The notes: generated by a model from the sequence alone, not told the origin. Positions 40,460 through 52,722 are shown, counted from the first letter of the stretch. The stretch is 64,000 nucleotides of DNA from Phytophthora colocasiae (GCA_018806915.1 JAGKQI010000091.1:1364001-1428000), one strand, 5' to 3'. Numbers and translations: made by a program.

Positions 40460-42115
40460 GTGTCATTACCAGACGAAATCAAAGCTCTCCCTCACGTTGT
40501 AAATCTTCTGGATGCACTGTTAATGACACCAGAGGAAGCTCTTGAAGCGGCAATAGAGACGAAAAGCTTGGAGTCAATACAGGAGATATTGAACAGATTA
40601 CCCTGTGACTACACTGACGCTATGGCGCAGGCTGCAGGTCTTAACCGTCTGGATATCGTCAACCTGCTTATCAAGGATATCTTTAAGGGTAGCGGTGAAT
40701 CGGCATCGGTGATATATGAGCTCGGTTGTGAGGTTATGCTGGAAAGCATGCACGAGGGGGCGTTATCAGCAGCTCGGAACGGCCACGTCGCCATTGTGGG
40801 GCGGTTGTTGCCCTTGGTCATTGAGCTGGCACGCTCCATCAGCTACTTGGTGTACTGGCTCAACCGTGTCCAGGAGATTATGGACGAAGGCGCAGTCAAC
40901 GGGCAATTGGAAGTGGTGAAATTTATGGTCGAAGACGCAGCAGTCAACCACTATGGAAAGCGGTATTCGAGATGGAACCCAGACGATACCCTGACCAAGG
41001 CAATTGTCGCTGGCCACACTGATGTAGTCAACCAAAGGTGCATTTCGTGGAACATGAAGAGTGCATTCATAGCAGCGCTGGATAAAGGACAAGAACCTCT
41101 TGCTGAGAGGATCCGGGAGCGCTATCCGAAATGCATGCAAGGACAAGATTTGTTTATGAATGTGGCGCATTCGGGAGATCTGAATGCTGTCAAGTATCTT
41201 TATACTCATGGGTGCAACGATCCGGACCTCGTTGGGCGGGCGTTTACAACTGCGGCAAGTGAAGCACAGAATAAAGTGGTCGAGTTCTTGGCTGGAACTG
41301 GTTGTGTGTCTTCCAAGGCGTTCGAGAAAGCTTTCAAGACAGCATGTTCCGGGTATAACCTTAATCCTGAGTGCTTCGACACCGTCACGTTCTTATACAA
41401 GTTGAACAAGGTTTCACTGCAATGCATCGAGTGTGTCTTTGGACTTGCAAGCAGCTTCGCGATACTAAAATTTCTCTATGAGAACGAGAAGATCTCAGAT
41501 AAGGCTATTCTAACTGCATTCGGGAGAGCAGTGCATTCTTTTCGCAAAGAGCACTCAGAGATCATCCTGTTCTTATACAAGCAGCCGTGTATCCCGTCGG
41601 AGTTGATCGATAAGGCATTTGTGCGTGTCGTGAAGTCTTTGAATGGAGCACGTTCCGAGAATGAGGCAACATCGACGAAAACACAAGTCGTGAAGTGTTT
41701 GCGAGACGATGAACGTCTTTCCCCCAAGGCCATGGATGAAGCTTTCATGAATGCTGCGAAACGCTGGAAAAGTGGCATGACGGTGATGTTGTACGATGAG
41801 CAGCGCACTCCACCTGAATTTCTGGTAAAGGCATTTGTGGAAGCCATGCATCGCAACAATACTGCAGTCACGAAGGATGTTTTGAAACTTCTCGCAGTCG
41901 AAGAGTATGTGCCTCAAAAATTCATGCACGAGACGTTTGTTGCTGCTGCTCGTCACGGACAGATGCCTATCCTGAAACTCGTTTGTGAGAATTTACCATC
42001 AGATTTACCTTTGGAAGTATTGAAGAACGCTCTCGACGTCGCTGGGGGCAACCACAAGATCGAGAGCTTGATCCGCAAGATAGCATGCAATCAGGTTTTT
42101 AAGGAAACGCAATGA
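40460..42115 (+). CDS. Ankyrin-type repeat family protein (copy 1)
   Basis: 551 residues from the first Met, single exon. Degenerate ankyrin-like units throughout (AAGLNRLDIVNLLIKD, GALSAARNGHVAIVGRLLP, EGAVNGQLEVVKFMVED, NVAHSGDLNAVKYLYTHG), no catalytic domain or signal peptide. The frame is open for another 36 codons upstream, including TKRARVSLSPEENN, which matches a head segment of copy 2, so the annotated Met probably starts inside an originally longer protein whose first codons were lost to the AT repeat. Three related copies in this window show that it belongs to a spreading oomycete family. Function unknown. Confidence 0.78.
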   Translation: MSLPDEIKALPHVVNLLDALLMTPEEALEAAIETKSLESIQEILNRLPCDYTDAMAQAAGLNRLDIVNLLIKDIFKGSGESASVIYELGCEVMLESMHEGALSAARNGHVAIVGRLLPLVIELARSISYLVYWLNRVQEIMDEGAVNGQLEVVKFMVEDAAVNHYGKRYSRWNPDDTLTKAIVAGHTDVVNQRCISWNMKSAFIAALDKGQEPLAERIRERYPKCMQGQDLFMNVAHSGDLNAVKYLYTHGCNDPDLVGRAFTTAASEAQNKVVEFLAGTGCVSSKAFEKAFKTACSGYNLNPECFDTVTFLYKLNKVSLQCIECVFGLASSFAILKFLYENEKISDKAILTAFGRAVHSFRKEHSEIILFLYKQPCIPSELIDKAFVRVVKSLNGARSENEATSTKTQVVKCLRDDERLSPKAMDEAFMNAAKRWKSGMTVMLYDEQRTPPEFLVKAFVEAMHRNNTAVTKDVLKLLAVEEYVPQKFMHETFVAAARHGQMPILKLVCENLPSDLPLEVLKNALDVAGGNHKIESLIRKIACNQVFKETQ

Positions 42116-42149
42116 TATCTGCAATTACGTCAACGATTTTCAGCTAAAT

Positions 42150-42936
42150 GGTTATGCCTAAAAGACACCATGCTGCCGACGGCCCCATACCGAGCGTGCT
42201 CGTGTTTCACTAGGCCAAGGGGAAAGCAATACAACGCGTCGGAGGTGGTCGGATATGTGTCTTACCAACGCCTCAAGAACGTTCCGTTACCAGACGAGAT
42301 CTCCGCTCTTCTTCATGTTCTACAGATACCGCTGAGAAACTGGCGGATCGTCATCTTTTCAACTGCGAGAGTGTATAATTTCCGAACAGAAAACTGATTT
42401 ACAGAGGTGCCATGTGTTGGTACATCAAATTTGAAATACACCCTCTTTAAAATGATTCGTTACTCCTATCGCTTTGGACAATGTATTTGATGATTGTATC
42501 CGCCAGTTTCTCAGCGGTATCTGTACATCTTCTTGACACACTGTTAATGACACCGGAAGAAGCTCTCAAAGCGGCAATTGAGATGAACGACTTGAAGTGG
42601 GTGCAGGAGTTATTGGACAGATATATCTGCGACGTCAGCGACGCCATGGCGGAGGCTGCAGGTCTCAACCGCCTGGACGTCGTCAACGTGATCCTCACGG
42701 ACATATCCACAAATCGCAGTGCGTCATCAAAGGTGATAGATAGAATTGGCAGTCTTCTCGCTGATGATTCAGATGACATGCTATATATCATACAGAAAGG
42801 TGCGCTATCAGCAGCTAGGAACGGCCACGTCGTCGTTTTTGAACGGTTGTTGTTGCCCATGGCCATTGACCAGGTGCGCCACTCCTTACTTCCATTAGTG
42901 GACTGGTTTGACGTAAAATTTGCTACAACATGCTAG
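42150..42936 (+). pseudogene. Ankyrin-family copy 2, interrupted by a MITE and truncated
   Basis: Homologous to the 5' part of copy 1. It starts MPKRHHAADG, loses frame near 42200, resumes as SYQRLKNVPLPDEISALLHVL, is broken at 42322 by the 201-bp element, then continues LDTLLMTPEEALKAAIEMND to about 42936, where it stops. The rest of the family protein is missing. Confidence 0.85.
42323..42523. mobile_element. 201-bp MITE with perfect 26-bp inverted ends and TA duplication
   Basis: Inverted ends 42323-42348 and 42498-42523 are identical over 26 bp, begin CAGATACCGC, and are flanked by TA on each side (42321-42322 and 42524-42525). Removing the element joins HVL directly to the family's ILDTLLMTP sequence, as in the uninterrupted copy near 62500. 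Short size, no coding capacity and TA target fit a Tc1/mariner/pogo-type MITE. Confidence 0.9.
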
Positions 42937-43042
42937 GAACAGTCACTTCTTTGCCAGCCTGGCCGGGGAGGTTTGAATTTTAACCTTCTTTACTGTATAA
43001 AAGTAAAATGTACACATAATTTGTAAGACTAAGTGGCATTTA

Positions 43043-43468
43043 AATTGAGAGTATAGTGAACGAGGCTTGATAGTGAAGTGAGTAGGAGGAAGTAAATCCA
43101 AAAGTGAGTTTATTGAGTTAGCCCGCATTCACTAATCTACCCTTGCTCTCCTTGAGCTCCCCTTGTAGACCTTTGTGAAACGGGAACGCTTGATGTAACG
43201 GGAACGCCTTGTGAAACGGGAACGCTTGATGTAACGGGAACGAAACGGGAACGCTTGATGTAACGGGAACGATTTGTGCACATCTTGAGATCAGCAAATT
43301 GAAGTTCTCGTCCAATCAGAATAGTGTATCCAAGGTAGACCGCCAATCGTATTGCAGCATCCACGCGTCTTCCACTGTTGTCCTCACTTGGCACGCGTTG
43401 TGCGCGTGAAAGCTGCGTGCTTCGAGGTAGGGACCCAGTATAGAAGACGGCGAAGTGCAATCTCAACA
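43043..43468 (-). repeat. Copia 3' LTR
   Basis: 426 bp; carries a short tandem array (about 43176-43272) of AACGGGAACG units, duplicated in the other LTR at about 47623-47719. Encodes no protein of its own. Confidence 0.93.
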
Positions 43469-43475
43469 CCCCCAC

Positions 43476-46400
43476 TCAATTCGACGTCTCGAACTTGGGA
43501 ATGACGTTGCTGCGTTCCATCAAGTAGCGCATCGTCTTGGAAGAGAGGCCCTTGGTCAAGTAGTCCGCTAGTTGGTTCTTAGACTCCTGGTAGGTCAGCT
43601 CAACCTCGCCACTGGCAATCTTCTCTCGGATGAAATGGTAGCGAATGTCGATGTGCTTGGTGCGAGCTTGATAACCGACATTCTTCGCCAAAGCCATGGC
43701 ACCCTGGTTGTCCTCGTAGATCACCGTAGGGTCTACTTGCTTTGCACCAATGTCCTTGAGTAGTCGACGCAGCCACACTACTTCTTTGATGCACTCACTC
43801 AGAGCCATGTACTCTGCCTCAGTAGAACTCAGTGCGACCGTCTTCTGGAACGTCGAACGCCACACCACCGGAGCACCACACATCATGAGCATCATTCCGC
43901 TCACTGAGCGTCTGTCGTCACGGTTACCGGCCCAGTCAGCATCCGAGTAAGCCGTCATCTCAGTTCCCAGTAGGCCATCGTACATGATACCCACTTCCTT
44001 GGTCTTCAGCAGGTAGCGCACCACCTTGACTCCCGCATTCCAATGCGCCTCACCTGGGTTTTCCAGGAAGCGACTCAACTTGGCAACAGCAACCGCAATG
44101 TCAGGTCGTGTTCCGCATGTCAGATACATGAGGCTACCGATGAGCGATCGGTAGGGCCTTGACTTCATCTTAGCCTTGTACTCCTCTGTCTGCGTGCCGT
44201 CGTCCTTGATCAAGTGAAGACTTGGATCCAGTGGCGTCAGGCTTGGCTTCGCGTTTTCTTGACCGAATTTCTTGATGATCGACTCTGTATATGCGCGTTG
44301 AGAGATGGCCAATGTTTTATTGTCCATATCGTAGTCGATCTCAATCCCGAGAATAAATCGAGCGCGTCCGAGGTCCTTGATCCGGAATTTGTCCGCGATG
44401 CCAGCCTTCACTGACGCGATGACACCCTTGTCCTTTGAAGCAATCAGCATGTCGTTGACGTAAAGACACACGATACATTCATCGTCACCATCACCTCGGG
44501 TGTATACACAGGGATCAGCATCAGCCGCCTTGAAACTCATGTCTTTTAAGTGACCATCGATCGTCTCGTTCCAAACACGAGATGCTTGCTTCAGGCCATA
44601 CAAACTTTGCAGGAGTAGGCAGACGACGTCTTCTTCACCTTCAGCATCGGCCATCGTCAGGAGCTCACGCAGACCTTCAGGCAATTCCATGTAAATCTCT
44701 TCGTCGAGCTTTCCATACAGGAACGCCGTATCCACGTCGCATTGCTCGATCTCAAATCCTTCAGCACAGCACTTAGCCAGCACAGCACGGATCGAATTCA
44801 GGTATGCCACTGGCGCGTACGTCTCTTCATAGTCAATCCCGTGACGCTGAGAGTACCCCTTGGCGACGAGACGAGCCTTGTGCCGGGTCACTTCTCCTTT
44901 CTCGTTGCGCTTCAACGCGAACACCCACCGACATCCGATCGGGCGCTGGTGAGCCGGTCTTGGTACCAGCTTCCATGTCTTGTTTGCAGTAAGTGACTCC
45001 AATTCACTTGCAATTGCCTTCTTCCATTCATCGCTGTCCTCGCCTGACGTCGCCTCTGTATACGTCTTGGGGACTTCCTCCGATGCAGCCATAGCTTGGC
45101 CACCTTCAAGTGCGAGCAGTTCGCCACTTGGTTTAACCCTTTCTTGTGTCATCTTCTGACGCTTGGTCCCCGTGGTTGACGGCAGGATAATCTGCTTATT
45201 GGTTGCGCCAGCCTCTTCAGGATCGTCAATTTCGTCGATGTTACGAGTACGCGAACGAGTAATCATGGGATGGGTGGACTCGTAAGGGATGATTTGACTG
45301 TTCACGTCACGTTGAAGTGGAATGACGTCAGCACCTTCAACAACGACCGGAACAATCTCCATTGAACCCTTGGACGGTTGTCCACTCATGACAGGCACGT
45401 TGGTTGCTGGTTCATCTTCATCCTGTACCATGAGGTGCTGGGGATTGATCGTTTCGATGAACTTCACAGTGCGAACGATTTGCACCTTACCCGTTGACAC
45501 ATTGAGGACTCGGTAGCCCTTCACACCATCCTCGTATCCAAGAAAACAACATTTGAACGCTTTGGCATCCAACTTGCGACGCTTCTCGTCGGGGATGTGA
45601 GCGTAGCCAAGAGCACCAAACACCTTGACGTTCCTGAGCTGTGGCTTCGATTTGTGCACAATCTCGAACGGTGTCTTCACAGTCACCGAGTTGGGGATCC
45701 GATTGATGATCCACGCAGCAGTGTTGACCGCCTCGGCCCACCACTTCTTGTTGACGCTCTCATGGTAGAGCAGACAACGAGCCATCTCCACGAGGCTCCG
45801 GTTCATGCGCTCAGCCAGACCGTTCTGCTGAGGCGTGTATGGCACCGTCTTCTCATGCTTGATGCCATGCTGGTTGAGGAACGCCTTGAACTGGCGACCG
45901 GTGTATTCACCACCATTGTCCGAACGCAGACGCTTGATACTCTTGCCCGTAGCGTTCTCCATCGCTGCCTTGTAGATTTTGAACTTGGACAGCACCTCCG
46001 ACTTCGCTTTCATGAAGTGGACGGTCACGTGACGTGAGTAGTCGTCAATGAATGTCACAACGTACGTGCAACCACCAGGTGTCCTCGTCTGCATCGGACC
46101 CATCACGTCCGTATGCACCAGTTCAAGCACACCTGTACTCTTGACGACCTTCTCCGGATGCCTTGGATAGTCGTCAGCTTTCATCTTGCCCATGCAGCAG
46201 CCAGCGCATACGTCGTCCCCAGGGACTCCACTCGTAATGCGAGGCACTCCTTCTGCCATGGTAAGTAGTTTCTCATAACGCTTGAACGGGATGTGGCCGA
46301 GTCGGGCGTGCACAACAGCCCATGGCTCCTTGCGAGTGGTCGTTGCAGCATGACACACCTCGTCCCCCACTGTCTTCAGCTTGTAGACATTTCCACAGCG

Positions 46401-47485
46401 CTTAGCTTCCATCACAGTAGCGTCCCCGTAGCGAAAGGTACACTTGTCCTTGCTGAACTGGGCGACGACTCCTTTCTCGGCCAGCTTCGACACCGAGATG
46501 AGGCTTCCTTCAACTTCTGGGATGTACAGGACATCCGACAGCTTGACAGACTTCCCGTCCATCAGCTTCAACCCGACGGTGCCATTTGCAACTGCGTCGA
46601 TTTTCGAGCCATCCGCGATCGTGATGCGGACTGGCGTCTTCAGCTCCTTCATGGACACAAACTTGTCCCGGACGCTTGTCATGTGCGAACTTGCACCAGA
46701 GTCGACGAGCCATTCACTCTTGGTCATCGCACTCGTAGCCATGAACGAGAAGTCGTCGGACGCTTCCTCTTGCGCAGCTTGCCCTCGTTCTTGGTCGGCT
46801 TTCTTCTTGCGGCACTCGAACTCTCGGTGCCCTTGCTTCTTGCAGAAGCACTTGCCGTTGAAGCGACGCTTGCCCCCGAAGTCCTTCTTCTTCGTAGCGA
46901 CAGCCTTCTCTTGAGCCGATGACGATTCATCCGAAGCTTGAACATCAGAGAGAGCTTGAATCGCGTAGGCCAGCGACACGTTTGGCGTATTCTCGAGGAC
47001 AGTACATATCATCTTGTACTCGTCCGTCAGACTGCCAAGGAGCAACACGAGCTGGCGAGTCTCATCCAGAGTCTCACCGATCGTCTCCATCTGGAGGACG
47101 ATCTCCTTGAACTGATCGACGTGGGAAGCGAACTTGGTCCTGGCTCCATCTTGAAGTTGTTCAACTTCTTGGTGACGAGAAGCCGGTTCTTGAGCGTCTT
47201 CTTGTTGAAGTGCTCCTCGAGCATCGTCCACGCCTCAGCGGCAGTCAGTGCTCCACGGACGTAGACTTGGTACGTGAGACTCACGTCTCCAGCGATAACA
47301 CCAAGTGCCTTCAGATCGTTGGTCTTCCATTCCGCCGTGGAGCGATCACTCACTTGGTCGAACTCGGGCTTGATGATCTGCGGTAGCAGTCCCTTCCGAG
47401 CGAGCTTCATCCGCATGTTGAACTCGCAGTGGAAGTAGTTGTCTTCCACGAGCTTGTCGATGTTGTCGGCGTAGCTTGGGCTCAT
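43476..47485 (-). pseudogene. Copia gag-pol, frameshifted in gag and with altered RT active site
   Basis: Gag begins at the Met at 47485 (MSPSYADNIDKL) in one frame and is continued from about 47150 in another (ARTKFASHVDQFKEIV): one frameshift near 47139-47152. Then a zinc-knuckle-like CFCKKQGHREFEC (one residue short in the first Cys pair), protease DSGASSHM, integrase HARLGH...CAGC zinc region with the DD-E residues (HTDVMGP, FIDDYS, PQQNGLAERMNRSL), RT with CDVDTAFL and LYVNDMLI, and RNase H with the family's EDNQGAMALA box. The RT box normally reads YVDD; here the first catalytic Asp is Asn. Two independent defects suggest a non-autonomous copy. Confidence 0.9.
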
Positions 47486-47489
47486 AACC

Positions 47490-47914
47490 AATTGAGAGTA
47501 TAGTGAACGAGGCTTGATAGTGAAGTGAGTAGGAGGAAGTAAATCCAAAAGTGAGTTTATTGAGTTAGCCCGCATTCACTAATCTACCCTTGCTCTCCTT
47601 GAGCTCCCCTTGTAGACCTTTGTGAAACGGGAACGCTTGATGTAACGGGAACGCCTTGTGAAACGGGAACGCTTGATGTAACGGGAACGAAACGGGAACG
47701 CTTGATGTAACGGGAACGATTTGTGCACATCTTGAGATCAGCAAATTGAAGTTCTCGTCCAATCAGAATAGTGTATCCAAGGTAGACCGCCAATCGTATT
47801 GCAGCATCCACGCGTCTTCCACTGTTGTCCTCACTTGGCACGCGTTGTGCGCGTGAAAGCGCGTGCTTCGAGGTAGGGACCCAGTATAGAAGACGGCGAA
47901 GTGCAATCTCAACA
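47490..47914 (-). repeat. Copia 5' LTR
   Basis: 425 bp, one base shorter than its partner in a GCTGCG/GCGCG run near 47858. It contains the presumed promoter for the element. Confidence 0.93.
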
Positions 47915-48955
47915 ATTTATTGATTTAATCAACGCAGTAACCAACGCACGTTCAGATTTTGTCCGTACCAAGGACGTCTATCTGTTTTACTATTTGCAAC
48001 CGATGCAATTCTTCGATCTAGTCAATAAAATGTTGAGCATCGCCTCTCTAAGTAATATATCGATAGGTTCGGGTGGAATTGAAGGGTCTAGCTACCCAGT
48101 CACGTGCGAATGACGGAAACGGGGCTCCAGTACTCTCCAGAGACAGCGATTAATGCTTTTTCAGCAGATCCAAGTGCTGAGTAAGCACACAGACAACAGT
48201 GACTCTGTTTGGTACAGACCAATTGCTGCATTATTGCGACGACAATATGGTGCATAATCGCGACATTGGTCAGGTGATTTCGTGCTACAGAATCCCCCAA
48301 ACCACCGGGATGGCGGGCAACAATGCTACCATTGTGGTGGCGCAAGTTATTGAAAGACTGGAAACGGATTCATTGGCCTCGGAGGTTGTATTTGAAGTAT
48401 ACAAGGGCAAAAGCTGTTCAGTATGCGTTGTATTCTCCGATATGGTGGAGCATGTCGTCCGCATTCCAAGTGTGGCATCGTCCAGGCTCAGTTCGACAGC
48501 CAGTGGGGTGGGAACCAACTCGTTCAGACTTCTTTGCCGAGAATTAGCAACTGAAGAGATTTGGTGATTAGCCGACTTGCTAGACGACCTTCATCAGTGG
48601 CCCACACCTTTCAAATTTTCTGCAAGATTTGCAGTTTGGTGACACCGTTGCTTGGATCCCAGTCAAAGTCACCGACATTTTTAAGTTGTACCGGCGGTAA
48701 CACTAAGTGCTTCGCCGTGTGTTGCCTCACCCAGAAGCAGGAGGTGTAAGAGCTTCCACACGTGGAGCTTTTCCGCCAACGTTTGGAGTGCAAACTGACA
48801 AAGGAACGACGAGATGAACTGTTACAACCGACTCAAGCAGTAGTCACTCACCCGATGAGTGAACTTGGATGCCCTTCGATACGCATTCATGCTACCCTAC
48901 TTCAATACCTTTCACTGCGAAGATGTCTTGTTCCAGTGGTACATGATGTCCTATT
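47915..48955. other. Decayed repeat sequence between Copia and Harbinger elements
   Basis: No intact gene. 48003-48057 reappears in inverted orientation at about 56713-56770, and codes there for the same short peptide start (MQF..VVNKMLSIASLS), so this is a piece of a dispersed element. The remainder (to 48955) has short broken frames only. Confidence 0.6.
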
Positions 48956-48983
48956 AGGGGGGGTCAGAATTGCGAAATGGTAT

Positions 48984-49143
48984 AGCGGAAGTATCCAGGA
49001 AGGATACCCCTATTTCCGGAAGCATAAGGAACAGGAGACGCTAACGGCAGCGCGCGACAAGAACACAAGGACTCGATAGAGAACTACTGTAGATAGACTC
49101 GGAGGCCTCACTTTCGCTTTTACTCAGTTCGGCGAGAGCGAAC
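48984..49143 (+). repeat. Ngaro terminal repeat A1
   Basis: 160 bp, direct copy of 53861-54020 with few differences. Confidence 0.9.
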
Positions 49144-49352
49144 GGTCTACGGAACAAACTATTGGGAAGTCTCCCAGCGAAGGTACAACCAATGTCGAGA
49201 CCAGTCCAAGTTGGCGCCCTTGCATTCCTTGGTCCCAGTCACGCTAGTGAACTGGCAGATTTCCAGTACGTTGAAGTTGTCAGCATCATGATACAACGGA
49301 CACCCTCCATATCTCTAGTTCTGACGGGCCCGCACGTTTCCCATTAACGAAT

Positions 49353-50817
49353 GTGGAGTCAATTATCAAGGTAGACCCGCTCAATTACGCTCTACGACCT
49401 GGGCAGGGTTCAAACGTGGCGGCTGTAAGTCCAATGGAACTTCTTCATCGCCAAGATACTCTCCTAGCGACATGCCGAAAGAGAAAGAACGGTATTCCAG
49501 ACTCTGTCATGACCAATCTGTCGGTGCCATATCACCCCGAAGAGTTGGTACCCCTTGTGAAACCTTCAACGCTTGCCCTAGTGCACGTTCGCCGGCAGCA
49601 CATTGTGGACTTCTCAACGGCTAGTCGCTCTAACCGACCGCAGGGCCTATATCAAGACTGCGGGGTAGCGACTAACACTGACCATCCACTTAGTGAACAG
49701 GCCACTCGCAAGGTCCATACAGCTCCTCCGACGAACAGACGCAGTGACCTCGCCCAGGCCGCACTACAGTCGATGGGTTCGGCCAGTTCTGGCGATGAGC
49801 AACACTACAGCCCTTCAGACGACGACGACGATGACATCAGAGAAGTAAAGCACATGAACGCTCCATTATCCAAACGCAGACGCACCGACTACGTTAGTGA
49901 ATGTGACTCTGACGCGTCAAATCCTGACCGTCATCAGAGAACTCAACGCGGAATAGTTTTTCATCCGTCCCCGACAGACCGCCGAATACATGCGGCAATA
50001 GTCAACAGGTAAGGAACCTCAGACTTTGCTTCAATCTGTTCAGCAGTCACCACACGTGGAGTTCGTGGCAAGTCCGGCTACCCTACGCGGTTTGTATTCA
50101 TTTGGATTCGGATTGGGTTTGTCTATCATGCATTGTAGACGGACACACTGGGACGACGAGGTACTGACCAGTGAAAAGGGCGCTAACCTGTGGGATTTCT
50201 CTGCAAAGAACGGATTTCCGACGCCTCCAAAGGCATCTAACTTCGCCGACTTGATCAGTTCACTGTCGGCACTTCACAAATTCGGTCAGTACTTCTACAA
50301 CAACGAGACAGTGGAGTTCATTTCTGCGGCGAAAGACTTCATAATTAATTACTCGGACCACGCTCGACCGGATCCTGCTATGTCGCGTCTTCTCGCTTAC
50401 TGGATCAACTGCAAGTTCAGCTTGTTTCGTAGCACAATCCTCGCCGAGGGTCTAAGTGAAGCGACAAAGGTGTCGTCACAGTTCTGTCGAAGTGATGACA
50501 AGCTAGCGGCTCTTCGAGACTCGAGTCAGAGCTGGAAACCATTATCAACATCCGTTCGGCTTCGCACCAGTGACAGAGATAAAGGTTCACGTGGACAACG
50601 CGCACCAATGACATCGCGCATCCCTTCCGATGTATTTTCGCAATTGCCTAAAGGTGAGGACGGTCGACGAGTCTGCCTGAAGTTCCTTTCTAAATCAGGC
50701 TGCCAGTTTGCTAATTGCTCGAGTTCCCATTTTCGACCTGAATCGTTACCGGATGGAGCACGCAAGATCATTGAGGAGCGCTGGGGAGGTCTTAGCACGC
50801 AGTCAAATGATTCATGA
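49353..50817 (+). pseudogene. Ngaro gag-like ORF (two broken segments)
   Basis: First segment 49353-50012 (219 codons, Ser/Arg/Asp-rich, DDDDDDIRE tract), second 50026-50817 (263 codons) in a different frame ending in a CCCH finger: VCLKFLSKSGCQFANCSSSH, spacing C-x8-C-x4-C-x3-H. Separated by a stop and a frame change. Nucleic-acid binding by the finger is inferred. Confidence 0.7.
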
Positions 50818-50901
50818 CACGCCTACGACGCTGACGTCGCAACTTCCGCGAGGCTTCAATCGAGTCACGAGGAGAATGAAGTCAAGCGTCACAAATTCTT
50901 C

Positions 50902-52660
50902 ATGTCGACTTTGCATCGCGTTCGTGACTTACATCAAGCCACCATTTCTGAGATTCATGAAAACAACATTGCTGGATTGCAACCACCGCCGCCTCGTCCG
51001 AACATGCTGGCCGAAGTGGACATGGACCAGGTTCGGTTCTGGACGAGTGTCGCTCGGGACGGTACACAGACTCTACCCGACATCGTTCGATGCCTTAGGG
51101 GGCAAACCCTCTCAGATCCTAGACCCAACAAAGATCTCTTTGAGATAGCAACGTCAATCGATCCAACACTTGCACCAACGATCTGCGAGTGGAACAAGAT
51201 CGTGCAGCACGGCGTCATACCGAAATGGACCACTGGACGTCCTCCCAGGCAGTCACGCCGCCCTCGCAACCATGCTGGCATACGAAGGTTATCTACACAA
51301 ATACGTCGGCATCTACGAGCAGGACAATTTGAAGGACGGTACCTCATCGTTGATGCTAGTCTCGTAGACCTGTGGCCAGAAGTGTTCATCAGTCCTCTGG
51401 GTGCGGTTGCTAAAGTCGGTACTTCGGTTGATATTCGTTTAATCAACGACTACTCGATTCCAGAAGGTCAATCGGTTAATGACTTTACTGATCGTGAAAA
51501 CTTCCTCTCGATCGTTTATAATCCACCTCGGGATCTCGCTAAGCGTATTCACGCTCTCGCTATATCTCATGTCGGAAAACGCATTCTGATCATGCTCGGG
51601 GATGTGTCCGGGGCGTTCCGCCACATACCAGTACATGCTGACTCGGTTCACATGTTTGGTTTCGTGTTCGAAAACCTACTCGTCATCGATCTCGCATGTG
51701 GGTTCGGCTGGTGTGGATCACCAGCATTTTATTCGCTTGCTGGCAAAATAATCAACTACCTGTACGAACACGGCAACAGTTTCAATCGTCAGTTTACCGG
51801 AAACGTGTGGTGTGACGACCACACGTGCATCGAAATCGACGAGGGTCCAAAATGTTTTGATGCCAACATATCGCTACGACGTGCAATGGCTACTGTACTC
51901 GGACCCACAGCCATCAACGAACAAAAATTTACGAAGTGGTCTTCGGAGTGCAAAGCCCTAGGCCTACTCTGGAACACCAAGGACGCTACGGTGTCTATTC
52001 CGTCAGACAAACTCGCCAAGGCGTTGAACCGAATCCAGAACCTGCTTCTAGCGGGTACTACGTCTCGCACAACACTGCTGGAAGCACTCGGAAGCCTCCG
52101 ACACGTCGCAAGTTGCTTTCCACCAGCTCGGGCTTTCCTACAGAGGTTACAAGAAACAGCTTCACGTAGTCCAAAGTACGGTCGCTACGCAATTCCGAAT
52201 TCGGCACTGGATGACCTTCGCTGGTTCCAAGCTGTTCTCCAAAATCCAGGTCGGTTCAACAGGATTCCCGTCATTCACTTCGCAGACGTCTCTGTTCCGG
52301 AATTCCACGTCTTTATCGATGCCAGTGGAGACGGACTATGTGCTCTTGAGCCTTCGTTAAAATGCTTCATTCGTCAGCATTTTTCAGAAGGCGATCTTCA
52401 ACTCACGTCGATCAACGTCCGGGAGCTGAGAAGCGCAGTGTTGGCAGCGTTGCATTGGGGTCCGTATTGGTCTACCCCAGATCGAAAAGCCCGGACGTAT
52501 GTGGAGTTTCACAAGCGCGGTCGCCTGGGCTAACAGCCGAGCAAGTCGAAATCCAGTCGCACAAATGTACAATCGACTACTTTCACTTGCTGAATTCCAG
52601 TATAACTTGGTATTTACCGCATCACATATTCCCGGAAAACTCAATGTGATGGCGGATGCC
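50902..52660 (+). pseudogene. Ngaro reverse transcriptase / RNase H, frameshifted
   Basis: RT core: VFISPLGAVAK, DIRLINDYS, LGDVSGAFRHIPV, FGWCGSPAFY and active site box WCDDHTCIE (DD retained, normal for DIRS-like enzymes). RNase H begins with FHVFIDASGDG. The frame runs to a stop at 52531-52533, but RNase H sequence (TSAVAWANSRASRNP, IPGKLNVMADAGSR) goes on in another frame from about 52505, so a single-base shift lies between about 52460 and 52510. Confidence 0.82.
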
Positions 52661-52722
52661 GGATCTCGCGTGTGGACAGCTGATCATCATCTCGCTAATA
52701 CCTGGACTAACATGTCGTCATC

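Larger units (their letters stand above)
43043..47914 (-). mobile_element. Ty1/Copia LTR retrotransposon, complete
   Basis: 4872 bp between ATTTA target duplications (43038-43042 and 47915-47919). LTRs 43043-43468 and 47490-47914 (426 and 425 bp) differ visibly by one base of indel, so insertion is recent. On the minus strand the LTR runs TGTTGAGATT...CTCTCAATT; the primer-binding site follows at once (GGTTATGAG) and the purine tract GAGTGGGGG precedes the 3' LTR. The domain order protease-integrase-RT-RNase H defines Copia. Inserted in a region that also carries decayed elements. Confidence 0.95.

Noticed and set aside
42170..42397. 75-codon plus-strand gene
   Set aside because: A fusion of a frameshifted ankyrin copy with MITE sequence, not a gene.
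43118..43315. Repetitive VPVTSSVPVS-type peptides on the minus strand
   Set aside because: Translation of the tandem array in the Copia LTR; the same frame occurs in the other LTR.
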